A stretch of DNA of 38,793 bases from Eubacteriaceae bacterium (GCA_017531485.1 JAFXKY010000041.1:1-38793), one strand, 5' to 3'; positions 16,627 through 24,934 are shown, numbered from the stretch's first letter. A program made the numbers and translations. The notes: a model not told the origin generated them from the letters alone.

Positions 16627-17370
16627 TCAGCATATATCTTCTGTACTGCATACTTCAATTTTCTCAAACAACTCTCTGAGTTCCGGATTGTCGTCTGTTA
16701 TTCTACTATCAATAATGAAGGTATAAATTCCTTTCCTGTCATCTTTATAAGCAAAGATGCACGCAGAACCATACTCATAATGAACCCATGTTTTTCTGCT
16801 GATAGTTTTTATCAAACGGTTTTCATCAGTATATATGACAAATGATTGAACGGATAAATCAACCTTATCAATATCACGGAGTCTGACGTCATTTGCTTTG
16901 ACACCGAAACAAGTATCTTTAAGCATATCAAGAAGACTTTCGACTCTATCTGCTTTGAGTTCTATACTGTCGCTGTCAAACAGTACCGGCAAACATACCC
17001 TCTTGTTCAGCCACTCCTCATAGATTCCCGGTCCGTAATAACACGCATTCTCTCTGGAATAAGAAAAACACGCCTGAACTGCTTTCTTGATCCGTGAAAA
17101 CAGCTTCAGAGAATCCGGGGAACTGTTTTCATCCGTTAAGAAAAACGTTCCACATTCAAGGCGTGTTCCCTGATATATGCAAGGAGAAAAATACACGTAA
17201 CCACCATCCTTGCCATGAAGACTTATTTCTGTGACATTCTCTACAGAAGACGGCAAATTAAATATTTGCCTTCGTTCGCTGTCTAAAACAGATTCTCCTT
17301 TTTCCTGCAGATAATTTAACAGCCCCGTGAGATCATCTTTATTGAAATATGCATAAATTGTTTTGCCCAT
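16627..17370 (-). CDS. protein of unknown function
   Basis: This 247-aa soluble protein starts 6 nt after GAGGA. It has no signal peptide or membrane segment. Visible segments include YAYFNKDDLTGLLNYLQEKG at the N-terminus, VYFSPCIYQGTRLECGTFFL in the middle and a C-terminal DDRKGIYTFIIDSRITDDN block. I do not recognise a family. It and the next gene form the insert between prfB and the methyltransferase gene. Genes of this kind are often immunity or accessory proteins, but nothing here proves it. Confidence 0.75.
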   Translation of the reverse strand: MGKTIYAYFNKDDLTGLLNYLQEKGESVLDSERRQIFNLPSSVENVTEISLHGKDGGYVYFSPCIYQGTRLECGTFFLTDENSSPDSLKLFSRIKKAVQACFSYSRENACYYGPGIYEEWLNKRVCLPVLFDSDSIELKADRVESLLDMLKDTCFGVKANDVRLRDIDKVDLSVQSFVIYTDENRLIKTISRKTWVHYEYGSACIFAYKDDRKGIYTFIIDSRITDDNPELRELFEKIEVCSTEDIC

Positions 17371-17418
17371 GTACTATCCTCACTGATTGCCTGATTACAT
17401 GACACCAATCGTATTCGT

Positions 17419-17447
17419 ATTTTATCAGACAATATATTCGAAAACAA
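17419..17447 (-). promoter_or_regulatory. promoter of the two-gene insert
   Basis: On the minus strand, TTGTTT (17442-17447) and TAAAAT (17419-17424) are 17 bp apart. The -35 box comes from the right copy of the 23-bp direct repeat. Confidence 0.65.
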
Positions 17448-17464
17448 GAAAAAGCAGGGATTTC
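17442..17464. repeat. 23-bp direct repeat, right copy
   Basis: This is identical to 15969-15991 and overlaps the prfB terminator. Confidence 0.85.
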
Positions 17465-17474
17465 TCCCTGCTTA
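17446..17474 (-). terminator. prfB terminator
   Basis: On the minus strand, AAGCAGGGA pairs perfectly with TCCCTGCTT around GAAA, followed by TTTCTTGTTTT. It lies 10 bp past the prfB stop codon. Confidence 0.9.
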
Positions 17475-17483
17475 CAGCTTAAA

Positions 17484-18603
17484 TTATTCATCGTCACCGG
17501 GGTTTAATTTACCTCTGAGATATGCGTCGATGAAGTTGTCAAGTTCGCCGTCCATAACAGCACTGACGTTACCCGTCTGTTCGCCTGTACGGTGGTCTTT
17601 TACCATTGAATACGGATGGAAGACATATGAACGGATCTGGTTTCCCCATGCGATCTGGCCGTAATCCCCTTTAAGGTCGGAGATCTTGTCTTTCTGTTCC
17701 TGCTCCATAAGCTCCGTAAGCTTTGAAACGAGCATCTTCATAGCAACTTCCCTGTTCTGATGCTGACTGCGTTCGTTCTGGCAGGCAACTACGATTCCTG
17801 TGGGGATATGTGTGATTCGGATTGCGGATTCCGTCTTGTTTACGTGCTGACCGCCGGCACCGCTTGCGCGGTAAGTGTCGATTCTGAGTTCTGACGGGTC
17901 GATCTCAATGTTGATCACGTCGTTGATTTCCGGCATTACATCCACCGATGCGAATGAAGTATGTCTTCTTCCGGCTGAGTCAAAGGGAGAGATTCTGACG
18001 AGGCGGTGTACGCCCTTTTCCGCTTTCAGATATCCGTAGGCATTGATTCCTTCAAAGAGAAGGGTTACGCTCTTTATTCCCGCCACGTCCCCTTCAAGAT
18101 AATCAAGCATCGTGACCTTATATCCGGAACGTTCCCCGTAACGTGTATACATTCTCAGGAGCATATCCGCCCAGTCCTGACTTTCCGTACCGCCGGCACC
18201 GGGGTGGATCGAGAGGATGGCGTTGTTTGCATCGTATTCACCCGTAAGGAGCATTTCAAGGACGAATGCGTCGTTTTTCTTTCTGAGCTCCATAAGCTCG
18301 CTTTCAAGCTGAGCCATTTCTTCCGCGTCGTTTTCGTCTTCGATAAGCTCGGACAAAACAAGCGCATCTTCCGCCATTGATTTTACGGAATTATACTTGT
18401 CAATTTTGTTTTTCAGTACCTTCATGTCCTTTAATACCTTCTGGGCATTTTCGTTGTCATCCCAGAAATCGGAGGCGGACATTACTTCCTCAAGCTTTGA
18501 ATATTGCAGAGTCAATCCTGCAACGTCAAAGTGAATCCCCCATTTCAATGATTGTTTTCTCGATTGAAAGTATTTCACTTCTCATTTCGTCGAGTGCGAT
18601 CAT
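17484..18603 (-). CDS. prfB: peptide chain release factor 2 (programmed +1 frameshift)
   Basis: RF2 terminates translation at UGA and UAA. The gene begins at 18603 ([12 protein letters not shown]) after AAGGAAG and reads 25 codons to an in-frame TGA at codon 26. A +1 shift at CTT-TGA-C continues as LDVAGLTLQ, giving 372 aa. The body has the stop-codon reading tripeptide RISPFDSAG and the catalytic GGQ in [15 protein letters not shown]. An unshifted reading of the second frame alone would appear to start at 18578 without a proper N-terminus. It lies 83 bp downstream of secA, the common secA-prfB order, and has its own terminator. Confidence 0.97.
18525..18541 (-). promoter_or_regulatory. RF2 autoregulatory frameshift site
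   Basis: On the minus strand, a GGGGG Shine-Dalgarno-like run (18537-18541) precedes CTTTGAC (18525-18531), with TGA as codon 26. Five bases separate the G run from CTT, against three in the E. coli site. Low RF2 lets the ribosome slip +1 rather than stop. Confidence 0.95.
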
Positions 18604-18686
18604 TATATCACTTCCTTTACAATTTTTTCTGTATTTATACCTTGTCATGTAACTTACAATACCTGATCGGACAGGCTCATGCGGAT

Positions 18687-21212
18687 TCAGACAAGCTTAT
18701 CTTTTCCGTGACAACGCTTATACTTCTTCCCGCTTCCGCACGGACAAGGAGCGTTGAGGGCGATCTCGCCTTCTTTTTTTATCTTCGTTTCCTTGATCTG
18801 GTTTGTGATGAGAACAGGCGCCTTCATCTTCTTCTGAGTGTTTTCTTCGGCGCGTTTTTTCTTTTCGATGCGCACGGCGAAGATTCTCTTCACGACCGTA
18901 TCCACGATATTGTCGTTCATCTCATCAAACATTTCGGAGCCTTCTTTTGTGTATGCAACGACGGGATTCGTCTGCGCATAAGCCCTGAGGACGATGCCCT
19001 GCTTGAGCTGATCCATATTGTCGATATGTTCCATCCAGTGACGGTCAACACACTCCAGAACTTCATAACGCTCATAAGCCTTATAAAGCGGATCGTTTCC
19101 GAGAAGCTGCATCTGCGAAGCTCTTCTTTCAATGGCTTTTTCGTAAATCGCACCGATAAGCTCTTCTCTTTCCTTTATCTCTCCGAGTTCAACGTCTATG
19201 AAGAAATATTCCTTTATCTTCTTTTCGAGTCCTTCAATGTCCCAGTCTTCGCCTGTTTCAACATCGGGGGTGTACATATAAACGTATTTTTCAATAACGC
19301 GCTCGATCATTCCGAGGATCTGTTCGGTGATGTCGTCGCCCATGAGGATATTTCTCCTCTGGGAATAAATTACTTCCCTCTGCTTGTTCATTACGTCATC
19401 GTACTGCAGGACAGCTTTTCTCGCATTGAAGTTTCTGCCTTCGACGTTCTTCTGTGCGGTTTCAATGGATCTTGAAGCGATGGCGAAATCAATGGATTCC
19501 TTTCCGTCGTCCGTCGCTTTCTTGATGAGCGACATAGCACTTTCACTGTTAAATATACGCATGATGTCGTCTTCGAATGACACAAAGAATCTGCTTTCGC
19601 CCGGGTCCCCCTGCCTGCCGGAACGACCGATGAGCTGATTGTCGATACGTCTGCTTTCGTGGCGTTCAGTACCGAGAACATAAAGTCCGCCAAGCTCCCT
19701 TACTCCTTCGCCAAGAATAATGTCCGTACCACGGCCTGCCATGTTGGTGGAGATGGTAACAGCGTCCTTCTGGCCTGCCTGAGAGATGATTTCCGCTTCC
19801 TTCTGATGATATTTCGCATTGAGGACAGTATGCGGAACTTTGCGTTTTTTGAGAAGCTTGCTGAGGTACTCACTCTTTTCGATAGATACCGTACCGACAA
19901 GTATCGGCTGCCCTGTCGCATGGACTCTTTCGATCTCTTCAACGATCGCCCTGAATTTCGCATCAGTTGATGCAAATACCCTGTCGTTATGGTCGATTCG
20001 GTTCAGCGTCTTGCTGTTTAACGGGATGCAGTAAACATCCATTTTGTAAATCTGCTTGAATTCAGCTTCTTCTGTCTTTGCAGTACCGGTCATACCGGAC
20101 GTTTTCGGATAAAGACGGAAATAGTTCTGATATGTGATGGTCGCACTTACTTTATTTTCGCTTTCGACCTTCACATTTTCCTTGGCTTCGATGGCCTGAT
20201 GAAGTCCGTCGTTGAAACGTCTTCCGTGCATAAGACGGCCGGTGAATTCATCGACAATAATGATCTTTCCGTCATCAATTACATAATCCGTATCAAGGCG
20301 CATTATATAATTGGCTTTCAGCGCCTGATTGATCCTGTGAAGGATCTCGCTGTTTTCCGCTTCCGATGTGTCACTCAGGTTTTCTACATTAAAGAACTTT
20401 TCCGCTTTTGCAAAGCCTGCTTCCGTGAGAGTAACTGTCTTTGCCTTTTCGTCGATGGTATAATCATCTTCTTCACGAAGGCCCTTTGCAAAACTGTCCG
20501 CAAGAGAGAAAAATCTGTCATCTTCATCAGATGCCATTGAAGAGATGATAAGCGGGGTTCTTGCTTCGTCGATGAGGACTGAGTCAACTTCGTCGATGAT
20601 GACGTAATTCAGATCCCTCTGTACGATATAATCCCTTGAACGAACCATATTGTCTCTCAGATAGTCAAAACCGAGTTCGCTGTTTGTCGTATACATTACA
20701 TCCGCCGCATAAGCTTCTTTCTTTCCGTTGCGGTCAAGTTCGCGGATGTTCAGCCCGACTGTAAGGCCGAGGAATGTAAAGATCCTTCCCATCCACTCCG
20801 CGTCACGTGAGGCGAGATATTCATTTACCGTTACAATGTGAACGCCTTTTCCGCTGAGGGCGTTGAGATAAGCGGGCATGGTCGCGACGAGCGTCTTACC
20901 TTCCCCTGTCTTCATTTCGGCGATGTTGCCTTCGTGAAGAACTGCGGCACCCATGACCTGCACGTGATACGGCATAAGTCCGATAACTCTCTTCGCCGCT
21001 TCCCTTACTGCGGCAAAAGCTTCCACCATAAGGCTGTCGAGCGTTTCACCGTTTTGATAACGGCTTTTGAATTCGTCGGTCTTTGCCCTTAATTCTTCGT
21101 CGGAGTATTTTTCATACTGCCCCTGAAGCGCAAGAACGTTGTCGGCAATCTTTTTATATTTACTCAGTTCTCTGTCGTCGAGAAATTTTGATATTTTCTT
21201 AAAAATTCCCAT
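18687..21212 (-). CDS. secA: protein translocase ATPase SecA
   Basis: SecA drives preproteins through SecYEG. The 841-aa protein has Walker A AEMKTGEGKTLVATMPAYLN near residue 100, the DEAD-type VIIDEVDSVLIDEARTPLI near 205, the preprotein-crosslinking region, motif VGTVSIEKSEYLS, the helicase TNMAGRGTDIILG and QLIGRSGRQGDPG, the helical wing/scaffold region, and a C-terminal zinc-binding APCPCGSGKKYKRCHG. Length is normal. The ribosome binding site is AGGAGAAAG. All exported proteins of the sipW locus would use this machine before cleavage. Confidence 0.98.
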   Translation of the reverse strand: MGIFKKISKFLDDRELSKYKKIADNVLALQGQYEKYSDEELRAKTDEFKSRYQNGETLDSLMVEAFAAVREAAKRVIGLMPYHVQVMGAAVLHEGNIAEMKTGEGKTLVATMPAYLNALSGKGVHIVTVNEYLASRDAEWMGRIFTFLGLTVGLNIRELDRNGKKEAYAADVMYTTNSELGFDYLRDNMVRSRDYIVQRDLNYVIIDEVDSVLIDEARTPLIISSMASDEDDRFFSLADSFAKGLREEDDYTIDEKAKTVTLTEAGFAKAEKFFNVENLSDTSEAENSEILHRINQALKANYIMRLDTDYVIDDGKIIIVDEFTGRLMHGRRFNDGLHQAIEAKENVKVESENKVSATITYQNYFRLYPKTSGMTGTAKTEEAEFKQIYKMDVYCIPLNSKTLNRIDHNDRVFASTDAKFRAIVEEIERVHATGQPILVGTVSIEKSEYLSKLLKKRKVPHTVLNAKYHQKEAEIISQAGQKDAVTISTNMAGRGTDIILGEGVRELGGLYVLGTERHESRRIDNQLIGRSGRQGDPGESRFFVSFEDDIMRIFNSESAMSLIKKATDDGKESIDFAIASRSIETAQKNVEGRNFNARKAVLQYDDVMNKQREVIYSQRRNILMGDDITEQILGMIERVIEKYVYMYTPDVETGEDWDIEGLEKKIKEYFFIDVELGEIKEREELIGAIYEKAIERRASQMQLLGNDPLYKAYERYEVLECVDRHWMEHIDNMDQLKQGIVLRAYAQTNPVVAYTKEGSEMFDEMNDNIVDTVVKRIFAVRIEKKKRAEENTQKKMKAPVLITNQIKETKIKKEGEIALNAPCPCGSGKKYKRCHGKDKLV

Positions 21213-21239
21213 TTCTTTCTCCTGTAGTTAATCTTTGTA

Positions 21240-21268
21240 ATTATACCACATTAAATCCTTCATTACAA
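21240..21268 (-). promoter_or_regulatory. secA promoter
   Basis: On the minus strand, TTGTAA (21263-21268) and TATAAT (21240-21245) are 17 bp apart, 28 bp before the secA start codon. Confidence 0.75.
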
Positions 21269-21335
21269 CAAACCGAAGAAATTAAAAAAATATCGTATTA
21301 TAAAAAAGAGAATACTTCCGTATTCTCCGTGAAGA

Positions 21336-21581
21336 TTAATTCTCAATTCCTCTTGACTGAGCATTCACCCTTGCAACTTCTTCTTCCTGCAAAACTTCAA
21401 ATCTGGTCTTGTATCCGAATGCTTCGTCAGCTTTGATAGTATATCCGCACACACATACGCTGTCTTCGATAACGCGACCGTCTCTCATGAAAACATCCAT
21501 GTCTTCTCCGCATACGGGACAGATCCTCTCTTCGAGCCTTGCGGTCTTTTTGCCTGATTTGCAACCGTCATGTACTGCCAT
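21336..21581 (-). CDS. small zinc-ribbon protein
   Basis: The start at 21581 (MAVHDGCKSG, 81 aa) has GGAGGG 5 nt upstream; the longer frame from 21659 would run through the promoter. The protein has CPVCGEDMDVF and, about 20 residues later, CVCGYTIK, four cysteines arranged as a zinc ribbon. A polar C-terminal tail includes RFEVLQEEEVARVNAQ. Function is unknown; RNA, DNA or protein binding is possible. It is a single-gene unit upstream of secA. Confidence 0.8.
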   Translation of the reverse strand: MAVHDGCKSGKKTARLEERICPVCGEDMDVFMRDGRVIEDSVCVCGYTIKADEAFGYKTRFEVLQEEEVARVNAQSRGIEN

Positions 21582-21621
21582 AAATTCCCTCCGTGAATAA
21601 TAAGATTGCTTGTTTTGTTTT

Positions 21622-21650
21622 ATTATAGACACTTTGTCAACCGTTGTCAA
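21622..21650 (-). promoter_or_regulatory. consensus promoter of the zinc-ribbon gene
   Basis: On the minus strand, TTGACA (21645-21650) and TATAAT (21622-21627) are 17 bp apart, both perfect consensus boxes. High expression is expected. Confidence 0.9.
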
Positions 21651-21712
21651 TAAGGGCATTTGCCGACAAGTTCAGGCCACGATAAAAAAATTAAAAAAAG
21701 ATAAAAAAATAC

Positions 21713-21741
21713 TTGACGAAATCCGGAACCTGTGATAATAT
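21713..21741 (+). promoter_or_regulatory. promoter of the two tRNA-Ser genes
   Basis: TTGACG and TAATAT are 17 bp apart, placing the transcription start about 9 bp before the first tRNA. Confidence 0.85.
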
Positions 21742-21756
21742 ACTACTGTTCTTAGC

Positions 21757-21845
21757 CGAGAGGTACCGAAGTGGTCATAACGGGGCGGTCTTGAAAACCG
21801 TTTGGGTGAAAGCCCACGTGGGTTCGAATCCCACCCTCTCGGCCA
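21757..21845 (+). tRNA. tRNA-Ser (TGA)
   Basis: The sequence folds as an 89-nt class II tRNA: acceptor CGAGAGG with CCTCTCG, anticodon loop CTTGAAA (anticodon TGA), a long variable arm, T-loop TTCGAAT, discriminator G and encoded CCA. Confidence 0.96.
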
Positions 21846-21877
21846 TTTTTGTATCATTAATACTTTTTAAGTAATTC

Positions 21878-21968
21878 GGAGAAGTACTCAAGAGGCCGAA
21901 GAGGCGCCCCTGCTAAGGGTGTAGGACGTTAACGCGTCGCGAGGGTTCAAATCCCTCCTTCTCCGCCA
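21878..21968 (+). tRNA. tRNA-Ser (GCT)
   Basis: The sequence folds as a 91-nt class II tRNA: acceptor GGAGAAG with CTTCTCC, anticodon GCT in CTGCTAA, long variable arm, T-loop TTCAAAT, discriminator G and encoded CCA. It lies 32 bp after tRNA-Ser(TGA) and is probably cotranscribed. Confidence 0.96.
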
Positions 21969-21984
21969 TCTTTTTTTTAAGGGA

Positions 21985-22010
21985 AACTGCTTGAAAGCAG
22001 TTATTTTTTT
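21985..22010 (+). terminator. terminator after the tRNA-Ser pair (26-bp repeat, copy 1)
   Basis: AACTGC pairs with GCAGTT around TTGAAA and is followed by a T run. The 26-bp sequence is identical to the terminator at 22954-22979, so the gene between is flanked by duplicate terminators. Confidence 0.88.
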
Positions 22011-22064
22011 ATTTTTTGATCCGGGAGGGATTTGAGGCCCAAGGGGATAGCGAGCATCGAATGA

Positions 22065-22093
22065 TTGAAAACCTGATTTTTCTATGCTATAAT
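22065..22093 (+). promoter_or_regulatory. promoter of the 247-aa exported protein gene
   Basis: TTGAAA (22065-22070) and TATAAT (22088-22093) are 17 bp apart, about 30 bp before the start codon. Confidence 0.8.
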
Positions 22094-22123
22094 TATTCAA
22101 AATAAATGCACAGAGGTAGGAGT

Positions 22124-22867
22124 ATGAAAAAAGTATTATGCTTGATCATTGCAACACTTATGCTTTTATGTGATTGCTCTCACTCCCATCCGGATCAGTC
22201 ACATACCGATACACTTTCAGAAAAATATACATTCACAAAAGATGAGAACGGGGACATTGTCAGTAATTCGGGGGTTGAGTATACTTTTTTAGCGAACGAG
22301 GGAATCCTGTACTATTTGGGCAACTTGGAGTTTATCGGCAGTGTGCAAGGAGAAGAAAAAACATACAAGCACTTGGGGGACTCGCATCAAACAGGAATGT
22401 TCAAATTAAAAAATGCTACGAACGACAATATACTGATCAGATACGTTCCAAACAACGAATGGTTTGCCATTTATCGAAAAACATCCTTGCCGGCTTATGA
22501 TTTTTCAGTTAATAACTGCATCCGATTAGAATTTGTTTCCGGAATAGGAAATGCCCGCGAAGATGTAACTCATACAACTTGCGGAGATGGCCTTTCTGAC
22601 CAATCTGAAATTTGCAAATTCCTGTCAGAAATTCGGATGCAAAATGATCCACGCGAATCCGGATTATACGACTTAATCAGGAAACCGGATGGGGCGTTAG
22701 AAAACTGCTATATTTACGGTGTTGTATACGGATTCTTCAAGGAGTATCCCGACCTCACAGTACGAATGAGCATTACTTCATATAACGATTTAGCGTATTC
22801 GATCTCTATTGATGGTGAGGAATATGTTTTACCGGAAGAGTGGCTTTTGAAATTAAAAAACAAGTAA
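22124..22867 (+). CDS. exported protein of unknown function
   Basis: The start at 22124 (MKKVLCLIIA, 247 aa) follows GAGGTAGGAGT; an ATG at 22106 has no site. The first 20 residues form a signal peptide ending LMLLCDCSHSH. Two cysteines lie at the cleavage region, but neither fits a standard lipobox, so lipoprotein status is uncertain. The mature part is soluble and includes YYLGNLEFIGSVQGEEKTYK and WFAIYRKTSL. I recognise it as a type often seen as an uncharacterised clostridial protein. It is bracketed by two identical terminators, which suggests insertion as a unit. Confidence 0.75.
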   Translation: MKKVLCLIIATLMLLCDCSHSHPDQSHTDTLSEKYTFTKDENGDIVSNSGVEYTFLANEGILYYLGNLEFIGSVQGEEKTYKHLGDSHQTGMFKLKNATNDNILIRYVPNNEWFAIYRKTSLPAYDFSVNNCIRLEFVSGIGNAREDVTHTTCGDGLSDQSEICKFLSEIRMQNDPRESGLYDLIRKPDGALENCYIYGVVYGFFKEYPDLTVRMSITSYNDLAYSISIDGEEYVLPEEWLLKLKNK

Positions 22868-22953
22868 TTCAAATATGTTTTTATACACCTCAACTTAAAT
22901 AATGGGAGTGATTGTGCCAAAATCAAAACCAATATTCATATGTATTTCACAAT

Positions 22954-22979
22954 AACTGCTTGAAAGCAGTTATTTTTTT
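22954..22979 (+). terminator. terminator of the 247-aa gene (26-bp repeat, copy 2)
   Basis: The hairpin and T run are identical over 26 bp to 21985-22010. Confidence 0.88.
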
Positions 22980-23140
22980 CAATCCCTCAGCTCGCCGGAT
23001 CACTGCTCCTTTGGCACTGCTTTCCAAAGACACATAAAAAACTGTCCGTTTCGACAAGCCTTTCATCATCAATATCTGCAGATTATTATTTGTCGTTTTC
23101 GGTGAATACGGCAAAACTTCACTTCCCTTTCCCCATTCCC

Positions 23141-23169
23141 TTGCAAATCACCGTTTTTTCATATATAAT
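23141..23169 (+). promoter_or_regulatory. trmB promoter
   Basis: TTGCAA (23141-23146) and TATAAT (23164-23169) are 17 bp apart. The predicted leader is about 25 nt, which excludes an upstream start at 23090. Confidence 0.8.
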
Positions 23170-23200
23170 ACGAAAAGCTACTTACTCAAAGGAAATTATT

Positions 23201-23878
23201 ATGCGACTCAGAAGAAAAAAACACTTAGATCAACGCCTTGAAATATCACAGGAATATTTAGTTAAAATATCAGGAAATTACCCGCCGAACCCGAATCTTC
23301 CGGGAGAGATCGATGAATCCCTCACTCCTGCTGAGATCTTCGGAAACGACAATCCCACTCACCTCGAGATCGGTTGCGGAAAAGGACAGTTCATCTTAGA
23401 GCTTGCCGCAAGACATCCGGAGATCAACTTCCTCGCCGTTGAGCTTCAGCCCAGCGTCATCGTCGATGCTGTAAAGAAGATCGCGGAAGACGACATCAAA
23501 AACGTAAAATTCATCCTCACGGCAGCGGAATATCTCGCAAGATATATTAAACCACACACCATCGAGAGGATCTATCTGAATTTCTCCACCCCTTTCCCGA
23601 AGAAATCCCAGAAGAACATACGACTGACATACAGCCGTTATCTCGAATTATACAAAACACTCATGGTTGAAGGCGGCGAGATCCATCAGAAGACGGACAA
23701 CATGCATCTGTTCGAATTCTCCCTTGAGGAATATTCAAAATGCGGATATCATATCCGTAATATCTCACTTGATCTTCACAACTCAGATTTCGAAGGAAAT
23801 ATCGTAACGGAATATGAATACAAATTCTCTTCAAAAGGTATGCCCATATACCGCGTGGAAGCAGTAAAGAGAGATTAA
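23201..23878 (+). CDS. trmB: tRNA (guanosine(46)-N7)-methyltransferase
   Basis: TrmB makes m7G46 in the variable loop of tRNAs. The start at 23201 (MRLRRKKHLD, 225 aa) has AAAGGA 7 nt upstream and fits the promoter. SAM motif HLEIGCGKGQFILELAARHP is clear, as are IYLNFSTPFPKKS and the C-terminal TEYEYKFSSKGMPIYR. In most TrmB proteins the middle motif reads FSDPWPKKRH; here the Asp is Thr and Trp is Phe, a real change in a conserved loop. Length is normal, so it is probably functional, but the substitution deserves attention. Confidence 0.92.
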   Translation: MRLRRKKHLDQRLEISQEYLVKISGNYPPNPNLPGEIDESLTPAEIFGNDNPTHLEIGCGKGQFILELAARHPEINFLAVELQPSVIVDAVKKIAEDDIKNVKFILTAAEYLARYIKPHTIERIYLNFSTPFPKKSQKNIRLTYSRYLELYKTLMVEGGEIHQKTDNMHLFEFSLEEYSKCGYHIRNISLDLHNSDFEGNIVTEYEYKFSSKGMPIYRVEAVKRD

Positions 23879-23911
23879 ATTTTTCTCAGAAAAATCTTTT
23901 TTATACGACTA

Positions 23912-23944
23912 CAAAACGCCGCAATGATACTGCGGCGTTTTTAT
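23912..23944. terminator. bidirectional terminator between trmB and the flavin-oxidase-like gene
   Basis: AACGCCGCA pairs perfectly with TGCGGCGTT around a 7-nt loop, with TTTTATT following on the plus strand and TTTTG on the minus strand. Confidence 0.9.
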
Positions 23945-24420
23945 TATGATTCGGTTACTTTCTTTCCGCATATATTCTCCGGAGTAAGTTTAAGGATAAG
24001 GGTGCGGTGAGCGTGTCCTTTTATTTCCCGAGCAATATATTCATCATCGGCAGTAAACTTATGGCTGAGGTCTGTTACAATACTGACGATCGTATCCATA
24101 TCGTCAATTATCTCCATCCTGCCAAAAATAATGACGCTTTTGAAGTGAAGTTCCCAATGCCCTTCTTTTTTTGTGCCCTCATCATAAACACAGAATGATA
24201 CCTTGTTATTCTTCCTGAGGCTGTCAAGACGGTGCCCGATATTTCCGCTGTGGAAATAAATGCATCCGTCATCTTCGTTGTAAAAATGATTCATCGGCAT
24301 TCCGTAAGGATAATCATCATCCCCGATCACAGACAGAACACCACGCTTTTCATTTTTAAGTATTTCAATACATTCTTCGCTTGTTATCTGTTTATTTTTT
24401 CTTTCAAGTTCCCTGAACAT
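23944..24420 (-). CDS. pyridoxamine 5'-phosphate oxidase-like flavin-binding protein
   Basis: This 158-aa protein belongs to the split-barrel FMN-binding family that includes NimA-type nitroimidazole reductases. It shows ILKNEKRGVLSVIGDDDYPYG, MPMNHFYNEDDGCIYFHSG (FMN binding), GHRLDSLRKNNKVSFCVYDE and HWELHFKSVIIFGRMEII. AAGGAGG lies 4 nt before ATG. It follows the LURP-one-like gene by 9 bp. The natural substrate is unknown; family members reduce or bind flavins, haem or F420, so the name should stay general. Confidence 0.88.
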   Translation of the reverse strand: MFRELERKNKQITSEECIEILKNEKRGVLSVIGDDDYPYGMPMNHFYNEDDGCIYFHSGNIGHRLDSLRKNNKVSFCVYDEGTKKEGHWELHFKSVIIFGRMEIIDDMDTIVSIVTDLSHKFTADDEYIAREIKGHAHRTLILKLTPENICGKKVTES

Positions 24421-24429
24421 ATTTCCTCC

Positions 24430-24918
24430 TTAATTCGCTGCATTCGCAGCCGCCTGAGATGCATTTATTATATCTATTGCGAGAAGTATTCCAAGAGAAT
24501 TCAGCTCATCTTTGTGATCATAAAATTCAAGACTATAGCTGTCACCCCACGTAAACCACTCTTTCTCGACTGTGGCCACCGGAGCCATGTTATATGTCAT
24601 TTCATAATTATGCTCCATAAATTCTCCGACAACTTCCCATCCGAGAAGTTCGATGACAAAGCGCGGCGTGAAGAAGGATATCTCCCTTACTACCGTCGCG
24701 ATCAGTTCTTCCCCAAGATAAATATCCACCTTCGGCAAAAACGTAAACGGACGCTGTGACAAGAACATCACTTCAGAACCATTCATATCGTACACATGGA
24801 GTTTCTTGCCGATAGTAAAGATCTCACCTTCGACATAATATCTGTCTGTTCCGTCTTCGTCCATGATGTAAAACTTATCGGAGAACGAAAACGCCTTTTG
24901 TTTTATATACAGCTTCAT
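24430..24918 (-). CDS. LURP-one-related (YxjI-like) protein
   Basis: The 162-aa protein has GAGGGG 3 nt before ATG. It starts MKLYIKQKAFSFSDKFYIMD and has the repeated strand pairs of the LURP-one/tubby-like fold (YYVEGEIFTIGKKLHVYDMN, PKVDIYLGEELIATVVRE, EFMEHNYEMTYN). This family is widespread in Gram-positive bacteria but its function is not established. It sits between an M18 aminopeptidase gene (16 bp) and the flavin-oxidase-like gene (9 bp), all on the minus strand, so the three are probably one operon. Confidence 0.85.
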   Translation of the reverse strand: MKLYIKQKAFSFSDKFYIMDEDGTDRYYVEGEIFTIGKKLHVYDMNGSEVMFLSQRPFTFLPKVDIYLGEELIATVVREISFFTPRFVIELLGWEVVGEFMEHNYEMTYNMAPVATVEKEWFTWGDSYSLEFYDHKDELNSLGILLAIDIINASQAAANAAN

Positions 24919-24934
24919 TTTCCCCTCAAAACAA

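Larger units (their letters stand above)
22868..23200. other. intergenic region before trmB
   Basis: This 333-bp region holds the second copy of the duplicated terminator (22954-22979), a short AATCCCTCAGC segment that looks like a worn palindromic repeat, and the trmB promoter (23141-23169). I see no gene in it. Confidence 0.6.

Noticed and set aside
18155-18380. Open frames overlapping prfB and secA on both strands
   Set aside because: They have no good ribosome binding sites and lie wholly inside genes with clear family motifs.
18526-18528. In-frame stop in prfB as a sign of a pseudogene
   Set aside because: It is the normal programmed frameshift stop with the CTTTGAC slip site and a G-run upstream.
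21947-22035. Possible att site from the tRNA-Ser(GCT) T-arm (TCAAATCCCTCC recurs inverted at 22024-22035)
   Set aside because: The match is only 12 nt, in inverted orientation, with no integrase gene nearby. The duplicated terminators explain the block better.
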